Assembly: GCF_045762675.1 (NCBI RefSeq)
Contig: NZ_JBJDLK010000002.1
Span: 434,001-498,000 of the forward strand
DNA: 64,000 nucleotides
Reading direction: 5' to 3'
Source of the DNA: Elizabethkingia meningoseptica_A
GTDB taxonomy: Bacteria > Bacteroidota > Bacteroidia > Flavobacteriales > Weeksellaceae
Below the pieces are notes generated by a model. The model worked only from the letters and a program-made list of their open reading frames with translations, was not told where the DNA came from and ran no database searches. Shown here one piece after another: positions 58,884-64,000 of this stretch (position 1 is its first letter; each line of letters opens with the position of its first letter). The translations under genes were made by a program, and so were the position numbers.

Positions 58884-60866
58884 ATGGATTCACATAGCGA
58901 GTGCTGCAGCACAAAACCTCAACAAAAAGAACATCAACATTCTGACCACGGGCACGGACATGATCACGATCATGACCACTCTCACGATAACGGTGAAAAA
59001 ACAACACTTCAGTTATTTTTACCTGCCATTATTTCCTTTGTTCTTCTTCTTATAGGAATTGCACTGGATAACTATATCAAACCGGAATGGTTCAAAGGCT
59101 GGGTAAGAGTTGTATTGTATGTGGCAGCGTACATCCCGGTAGGGCTTCCTGTATTAAAAGATGCCATCAACAGTATCCGTTACAGTGATTTCTTTTCAGA
59201 ATTCTTTCTGATGAGTATTGCAACACTCGGAGCGTTCGCCATTGGTGAATATCCGGAAGGAGTTGCCGTCATGTTATTTTATTCCGTAGGAGAAGTTTTT
59301 CAGGCAATGGCGGTACAAAGAGCCAAAAAGAATATCAAAGGATTACTGGATCAGAGACCTGATGAAATTACCATTCTGGAAAATAATATTCCGAGAGTCA
59401 TAAAAGCTGAAACAGCAAAGGTAGGTCATATTATCCAGCTTAAACCGGGTGAAAAGCTGGCTTTGGACGGAGAATTAATCTCTGAAAGTGCTTCTTTCAA
59501 CACTGCTGCTCTTACCGGAGAAAGTAAACCCGATACCAAAAGAAAGGGCGAAGCTGTATTGGCAGGCATGATTAATCTGAACTCTGTTTCTCAGGTTTTG
59601 GTACAAAAAGAATATAAAGACAGTAAGCTTTCAAAAATCCTGGAATTGGTGCAGAATGCGACTTCTCAAAAAGCACCAACGGAACTTTTTATCCGGAAGT
59701 TTGCAAAAGTGTACACACCTATCGTCACTTTTCTGGCTATTGCGATCTGTTTACTACCCTATTTCTTCGTTGAAAACTATGAATTTAAAACCTGGTTATA
59801 CCGCGCTCTGATATTCCTTGTCATTTCTTGTCCCTGTGCATTGGTTATTTCCATTCCTCTGGGGTATTTTGGCGGCATTGGTGCAGGAAGTAAAAACGGT
59901 ATATTATTCAAAGGAAGTAATTTCCTGGATACACTGGCCAACATTCAGAATGTGGTAATGGACAAAACAGGAACCATGACAGAAGGTGTTTTCAAAGTAC
60001 AAACCGCGAATATTGAAAATGGCTTTAATCAGGATCAGATTTTGAAATACCTAAACATACTCGAAAGTAAATCTACCCACCCTATCGCCACAGCTGTACA
60101 TGAATATGTAGGAGAAATAGATCATTCCGTAATACTTGAAAATACAGAAGAAATTCCGGGACACGGATTAAAATCAAGCATTGATGGTAAAGACTTCCTG
60201 GCAGGGAACTTTAAGCTGATGGATAAATTCAACATCCCGTATCAGGTAAATCATTCTGCGCTTTCAGATACACTTATCGCCGTTGCTTATGACGGTAAAT
60301 TTGCAGGCTATCTGAGTATTTCGGACCAGATAAAACCAGATGCAGCCAAAGCTGTTGCCGAGTTAAAAAAACTGAATGTAAAAACCACAATGCTGAGTGG
60401 TGATAAAACTGCAGTCGTAAAAGAAGTAGCAGAAAAAATAGGCATTGAAAATGCTTTCGGGGACTTACTTCCTGAAGATAAGGTAGAAAAGGTAAAAGTC
60501 ATTAAAGCACAGGGTGAAACCGTTGCGTTCATTGGTGACGGTGTAAACGATGCTCCTGTAGTCGCTCTTAGTGATGTTGGAATGGCAATGGGTGGACTTG
60601 GAAGTGATGCAACCATTGAAACAGCGGATGTTGTTATCCAGGACGATCAGCCGTCTAAAATTCCGACAGCCATCAGAATCGGTAAAGAAACCAAGAAAAT
60701 CGTATGGCAGAATATCATTTTAGCATTTGCCGTAAAAGCCATTGTACTTGTTCTTGGAGCCGGAGGTTTAGCCACCATGTGGGAAGCTGTTTTTGCAGAT
60801 GTTGGTGTTGCGTTATTAGCCATACTGAATGCTGTGAGAATCCAGCGGATGAACTTTAAGGACTAA
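58884..60866 (+). CDS. Zn2+/Cd2+-type P1B ATPase
   Basis: A 660-residue heavy-metal pump. Instead of an HMA domain, the N-terminus is a Cys/His-rich tail (SECC, then HDHDHDHSHD within residues 2-34). The transport motif SCPCALVIS (near residue 316) and the D-V-G-V-A-L-L-A-I-L-N-A helix near the end indicate Zn/Cd specificity. The catalytic parts are TGES, DKTGTMTEG (near 358), THPIATAV and GDGVNDAP. It expels zinc, cadmium or lead from the cell. It follows the LytS/LytTR pair but has its own promoter. Confidence 0.93.
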   Translation: MDSHSECCSTKPQQKEHQHSDHGHGHDHDHDHSHDNGEKTTLQLFLPAIISFVLLLIGIALDNYIKPEWFKGWVRVVLYVAAYIPVGLPVLKDAINSIRYSDFFSEFFLMSIATLGAFAIGEYPEGVAVMLFYSVGEVFQAMAVQRAKKNIKGLLDQRPDEITILENNIPRVIKAETAKVGHIIQLKPGEKLALDGELISESASFNTAALTGESKPDTKRKGEAVLAGMINLNSVSQVLVQKEYKDSKLSKILELVQNATSQKAPTELFIRKFAKVYTPIVTFLAIAICLLPYFFVENYEFKTWLYRALIFLVISCPCALVISIPLGYFGGIGAGSKNGILFKGSNFLDTLANIQNVVMDKTGTMTEGVFKVQTANIENGFNQDQILKYLNILESKSTHPIATAVHEYVGEIDHSVILENTEEIPGHGLKSSIDGKDFLAGNFKLMDKFNIPYQVNHSALSDTLIAVAYDGKFAGYLSISDQIKPDAAKAVAELKKLNVKTTMLSGDKTAVVKEVAEKIGIENAFGDLLPEDKVEKVKVIKAQGETVAFIGDGVNDAPVVALSDVGMAMGGLGSDATIETADVVIQDDQPSKIPTAIRIGKETKKIVWQNIILAFAVKAIVLVLGAGGLATMWEAVFADVGVALLAILNAVRIQRMNFKD

Positions 60867-60939
60867 CCTGTTTATTTTATTTAAGATATTTTTATACATT
60901 TGATTATCAAATATATATAATTTTTAATTTTCTAAAAAC

Positions 60940-61389
60940 ATGAAACTTTTTTTAGACATCGACGGTGTAATGGTTCATGCCAATCCACATAAACAAGTGG
61001 AAATGGAAGATGATGGTTTTTACAGATTTAACCATACAGCTGTTGATGTTTTAAATTCTGTTGATCATACCGGTATTGAAGTCATATTATCCACATCTCA
61101 CAGGTACAGGTTTAACATAAAGCAATGGAAACTTATTTTTCATAAAAGAGGAATTAATTTTAATAAGATTTCTATTTTAAAACAAGATATCAATCATCAA
61201 AATTCCAGAAGATTTGAAATAGAAAAATGGATTACTGATCATAATATTGATTCGCATGATATCGTTATTATTGATGATGATAAATCTTTAAACGGGCTTC
61301 CTGAAAATTTAAAAAAAAGATTGATTCTTACCAATCCTTACACAGGGTTAACCGATTCAAAAGAATTAAAAAGAATTTTAGCTGAATGA
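60940..61389 (+). CDS. HAD-superfamily phosphatase-like protein
   Basis: A 149-residue protein with LFLDIDGVMVHA (the DxDG nucleophile motif), VILSTSHRYRF (motif II) and VIIDDDKSL near residue 110 (acidic motif IV). It resembles the HAD domain found in Swiss-Army-knife RNA-repair and polynucleotide-kinase-type proteins (PF18143-like). Substrate unknown. It ends before a terminator at 61413. Confidence 0.78.
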   Translation: MKLFLDIDGVMVHANPHKQVEMEDDGFYRFNHTAVDVLNSVDHTGIEVILSTSHRYRFNIKQWKLIFHKRGINFNKISILKQDINHQNSRRFEIEKWITDHNIDSHDIVIIDDDKSLNGLPENLKKRLILTNPYTGLTDSKELKRILAE

Positions 61390-61412
61390 TAAATCATATT
61401 ACTAAATTGTTA

Positions 61413-61457
61413 AACATAAGGTTTAAGGCTGAAAAGCTTTAAACCTTATGTTTTTTT
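61413..61457 (+). terminator. Intrinsic terminator after the HAD gene
   Basis: AACATAAGGTTTAA pairs with TTAAACCTTATGTT around a 12-base loop, followed by TTTTT. Confidence 0.88.
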
Positions 61458-61472
61458 AAACAACAACTAATT

Positions 61473-61494
61473 AATTCGGCAAAACAGCCGAATT
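61473..61494. promoter_or_regulatory. Inverted repeat before the NtrC-type gene
   Basis: AATTCGGC and GCCGAATT form a perfect 8-base inverted repeat with a 6-base loop, directly upstream of the -7 box at 61500. It covers the expected -33 region, so it may be an operator. Confidence 0.45.
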
Positions 61495-61499
61495 ATATG

Positions 61500-61507
61500 T
61501 AAGTTTG
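61500..61507 (+). promoter_or_regulatory. -7 promoter box of the NtrC-type gene
   Basis: TAAGTTTG, 17 bases before the ATG at 61525. Confidence 0.5.
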
Positions 61508-61524
61508 CATAACAATTTTATACT

Positions 61525-62853
61525 ATGTCGGGAAACGTTCTCATTATCGACGATGAACTTAAGCTCCTCAAACTTCTGGGGATGATCCTTACCCAGGAAA
61601 ACTTTAATATCAAAGAAGCTTCTAACGCAAGATCTGCAATGACAATGCTTGAGCAGCATGATATTGATGTGGTATTAAGTGATGTGCGTTTACCGGATGC
61701 TTTTGGTGTAGAATTGGTTCAATCCATAAAAGCGAAATACCCTGAAAAAGAAGTCATCCTGATGACTGCCTTTGGCAATATTTCCGATGCTGTACAGGCC
61801 ATGAAAAACGGCGCCTATGATTATCTGGTAAAAGGCGATGATAATGAAAAGATTATCCCGCTGGTTTATAAAGCCATGGAAAAAGCCAAAGACAATAAAT
61901 CCGGAAATACAGTTCCTGCAAATAAACTTAAAGGTCTGGATCAGGTACTGGGAACAGCGGAGGCTATCCTTCAGGCAAAAACACTGGCGCAACGTGTTGC
62001 CATGACTAATGCTACGGTTCTGCTTACCGGAGAAACAGGAACCGGAAAAGAAGTTTTTGCGCACGCTATTCACGAAACCGGAAGCAGATGTAATAAAAAT
62101 TTCGTCGCTATCAATTGTTCTGCTTTTAGTAAAGAGATTCTGGAGAGTGAATTATTCGGTCATAAACAAGGTGCCTTCACCGGTGCTGTAAAAGATAAAA
62201 AAGGCTTAGTGGAAGAAGCCAACGGCGGGACTTTATTCCTCGATGAAATCGGAGAAATGCCTTTGGACTTACAGGCTAAGTTATTACGGGTACTGGAAAC
62301 CGGAGAATTTATTAAAATGGGTGAAACCAAAGTATCAACTTCTGACTTTCGCCTTATTGCAGCAACAAACCGCAATCTTCCCGAGGAGGTAAGACAGGGC
62401 AATTTCAGGGAGGATCTTTATTTCAGGCTGAATGTTTTCGAAATCCATCTGCCTTCACTTCGGGAAAGAAAAGAAGACATAAAAGTACTGGCAAAAAGCT
62501 TCATTGACAGCTTCAGTAAAAAAATGAATCTTTCTTCAAAACCTCATGTTTCTGAGGATTATTACAGCACACTAAAAAAGAATGACTGGCCGGGGAATAT
62601 ACGGGAACTCAGAAATACCGTAGAACGAAGCCTTATTCTGATGAATAATAATACGCTGGACGCCAACAGTCTTCCGCTTTATACCCAAAAGACAACTCCT
62701 GAATCCGACTCGCTAAGTATTAAAGCTCTCGAAAAGGAACACATTCAGAAAGTATTGCAATATACCAAAGGTAATAAAGCCGAGGCAGCAAGGTTACTTG
62801 AAATTGGTATTGCTACATTATACAGAAAACTGGAAGAATATCAGCTAAGATAA
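61525..62853 (+). CDS. Sigma-54-dependent response regulator (NtrC family)
   Basis: A 442-residue regulator with three standard parts: receiver (1-115: VLIIDDE, VVLSDVRLPD, LMTAFGN, YDYLVKGDD), AAA+ activator domain (135-370: LLTGETGTGKEVFA, the sigma-54 contact loop GAFTGA, GGTLFLDEIGEMP, FREDLYFRLNVFEI) and a Fis-type helix-turn-helix at the end (KGNKAEAARLLEIGIATLYRKL). It activates sigma-54 promoters once phosphorylated. No partner kinase is visible next to it. Confidence 0.96.
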   Translation: MSGNVLIIDDELKLLKLLGMILTQENFNIKEASNARSAMTMLEQHDIDVVLSDVRLPDAFGVELVQSIKAKYPEKEVILMTAFGNISDAVQAMKNGAYDYLVKGDDNEKIIPLVYKAMEKAKDNKSGNTVPANKLKGLDQVLGTAEAILQAKTLAQRVAMTNATVLLTGETGTGKEVFAHAIHETGSRCNKNFVAINCSAFSKEILESELFGHKQGAFTGAVKDKKGLVEEANGGTLFLDEIGEMPLDLQAKLLRVLETGEFIKMGETKVSTSDFRLIAATNRNLPEEVRQGNFREDLYFRLNVFEIHLPSLRERKEDIKVLAKSFIDSFSKKMNLSSKPHVSEDYYSTLKKNDWPGNIRELRNTVERSLILMNNNTLDANSLPLYTQKTTPESDSLSIKALEKEHIQKVLQYTKGNKAEAARLLEIGIATLYRKLEEYQLR

Positions 62854-63365
62854 TAATCGCTCACCATCTGTCCTTAAAAAAATTACAAACTACATTTCAT
62901 TATAATCGGATTTCTATATTAACCATTGTATAGCTCTCCATGGGGTTACTCCGTTAAATACACCAGGTTTTATAAACATTGGTATTATAACTTTTTGTCA
63001 AAACCAGAAACATCTATACTAAAACATTAATTCTGTGTTTATCTTTTCCATTCTGAAATAAAATTTTCAGGAACATTTCATTAAAATCAGATCATCAATA
63101 TTCTGCTAAAATATTCATTTTTCAGATTGATTTCCCATTTCCGGAAGATTTCAAAAAAACACAGTTGATTTCTTATCACATTACACCATATTAAACACAA
63201 TTAAAAAACTGAATTACAATAATTTACAAAATTTAAAATGATTAAAAAAACTTTCTTATTAGTGTTATCATTATGCACATTATGAAAACAACAATTCTTT
63301 CAGTTCCTGCTCTATTTTTCTTCCTTTGTCCACACAAAAGATTTTAATTTCTAAAATTATAATGT
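62854..63365. other. 512-bp spacer before module D
   Basis: AT-rich, no gene or terminator recognised. ACATTTCATTA followed by AATC occurs twice (near 62892 and 63074). The 18-base palindrome found before modules B and C is not seen here. Confidence 0.45.
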
Positions 63366-63575
63366 ATGAATGGAACAACACAAATCGATGAAAAAGAAAA
63401 AAAAATCATTAAAAAACAACAATATATTCCTCCCTCAATAGATGTAAGCTGGGTAGAAATGGAACAGGGAATCGCAGCAAATTCAGGTTATCTGAATACC
63501 GGGGTAACCAATACAAATCCTGAAATTGAAGAATGGGGATATGAGGATACTTTTCAGGAAGATTTTGAGATGTAA
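63366..63575 (+). CDS. Module D small peptide (69 aa)
   Basis: A 69-residue member of the conserved peptide family: KKQQYIPPSIDV, VEMEQGIAANS, then IEEWGYEDTFQED. The head is lysine-rich and the tail strongly acidic. It is followed 24 bases later by a lipoprotein gene, as in modules A-C, though it lies some 37 kb from them. Confidence 0.72.
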   Translation: MNGTTQIDEKEKKIIKKQQYIPPSIDVSWVEMEQGIAANSGYLNTGVTNTNPEIEEWGYEDTFQEDFEM

Positions 63576-63599
63576 TGTATAAAAAATAAACAATAAAAT

Positions 63600-64000
63600 A
63601 TGATGAATAATAGAAGCATACTAAACAAAATATACTGTCTGATTATATTGGGAATATTATTTTCCTGTTCTTCAAGAGACGAAGATCCTGTAACGAATAA
63701 TAATACTCCAAAAGGGAACTTCCTAAACCTCTTAATCATAGGTATAGAAGGTAAAGATAATGATATAACCGCTACAAAAACAGCAACTACAGGTAAAGCT
63801 TTTTCTGCTGCGGCTAAAAACACAAAAGAAGAGCTTATTTCATTCGGAAATTACAATGCGCTGGTCAGTATAGAAAAACCCGAAGAAATGCCAAAAACAG
63901 CAAACACTTCTAAGACCCTTAATCCTCAGGCAACGGTAAGTATGGAAAACAACATCAAATACCGTTTGTTATTATTTCGTGATCGGGATAAAAAGCTCGT
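63600..64000 (+). CDS. Module D fimbrillin-like lipoprotein (partial, runs off window)
   Basis: The first 133 residues are visible. A lipoprotein signal ends in I-L-F-S-C (Cys near residue 24), followed by S-S-R-D-E-D, an acidic run like the surface-export signal of Bacteroidota lipoproteins. Then come NLLIIGIEG, FGNYNALVSIEKPEEMPK and NNIKYRLLLFRDRD, which line up with TFNIEG, FNATLSLEESPM and KYRVVLYDK of module A. Two adjacent ATG codons (63600 and 63603) are possible starts. Confidence 0.75.
   Translation, partial: MMNNRSILNKIYCLIILGILFSCSSRDEDPVTNNNTPKGNFLNLLIIGIEGKDNDITATKTATTGKAFSAAAKNTKEELISFGNYNALVSIEKPEEMPKTANTSKTLNPQATVSMENNIKYRLLLFRDRDKKL

Noticed and set aside
1..64000. tRNA, rRNA and riboswitches
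   Set aside because: I looked through the longer gaps for cloverleaf-like stems and conserved T-loop strings and found none convincing; a covariance search would be decisive.

Overview
The window looks like chromosomal DNA of a low-GC Flavobacteriia bacterium, most likely a Weeksellaceae member close to Elizabethkingia or Chryseobacterium. Reasons: many genes are preceded by the Bacteroidota -7 promoter box TAnnTTTG; lipoproteins and secreted proteins are of Bacteroidota types (DUF5686, FISUMP, fimbrillin-like); dnaG is the cysteine-free form I recall from Flavobacteriia; and a PI-PLC-like lipoprotein and an alkaline phosphatase are present. The genus is an inference; nothing was searched. 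No rRNA, tRNA or CRISPR array was recognised.

Layout. 1-1316: start of a secreted zinc metalloprotease with a discoidin-like domain. 1609-2364: a short-chain dehydrogenase, followed by 2 kb of dispersed repeats and a methyltransferase remnant. 4431-5636: FAD oxidoreductase. 6210-11493: a tightly packed five-gene operon that looks like a divergent chaperone-usher surface-fibre system (two paralogous pilin-like proteins, a PapD/DUF916-like chaperone, a 913-residue usher-like outer-membrane protein and a third secreted subunit). 11530-16068: PI-PLC-like lipoprotein, a two-lobed aspartyl-protease-like protein, a membrane-anchored XRE regulator, a long heptanucleotide array and alkaline phosphatase.

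16865-26702 and 63366-64000 form the most unusual part. Four copies of a two-gene module occur: a 58-73 residue peptide with a shared motif (Y-[LI]-x-P ... V-E-[MI]-E-x-[GC]-[ILV]-[AS]-A-x-S ... W), then, 18-24 bases later, a large fimbrillin-like lipoprotein. The lipoproteins keep a common N-terminal half, but the C-terminal half is exchanged (an alpha/beta domain in two, a FISUMP domain in one). Two LuxR-type regulators sit among them. A palindrome-containing leader lies upstream of two modules, and a third copy lies in front of a gene-less stretch ending in a terminator.

28183-62853 is mostly ordinary housekeeping and transport: Lrp plus EamA exporter, VIT transporter, clpP, dnaG, DedA, prfB, a Crp-like regulator, a degenerate AAA+ protein, an ABC exporter, alaS, a secretion-type cluster of unknown function, a thermonuclease, a carboxylesterase, a DUF5686 protein, ligA, a Fur-type regulator, a CPBP protease, a LytS/LytTR two-component pair, a Zn/Cd P-type ATPase, a HAD phosphatase and an NtrC-type activator.

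Intergenic DNA is rich in at least four palindromic repeat families, and decayed fragments of a methyltransferase, an MscS-type channel and a transposase are visible.
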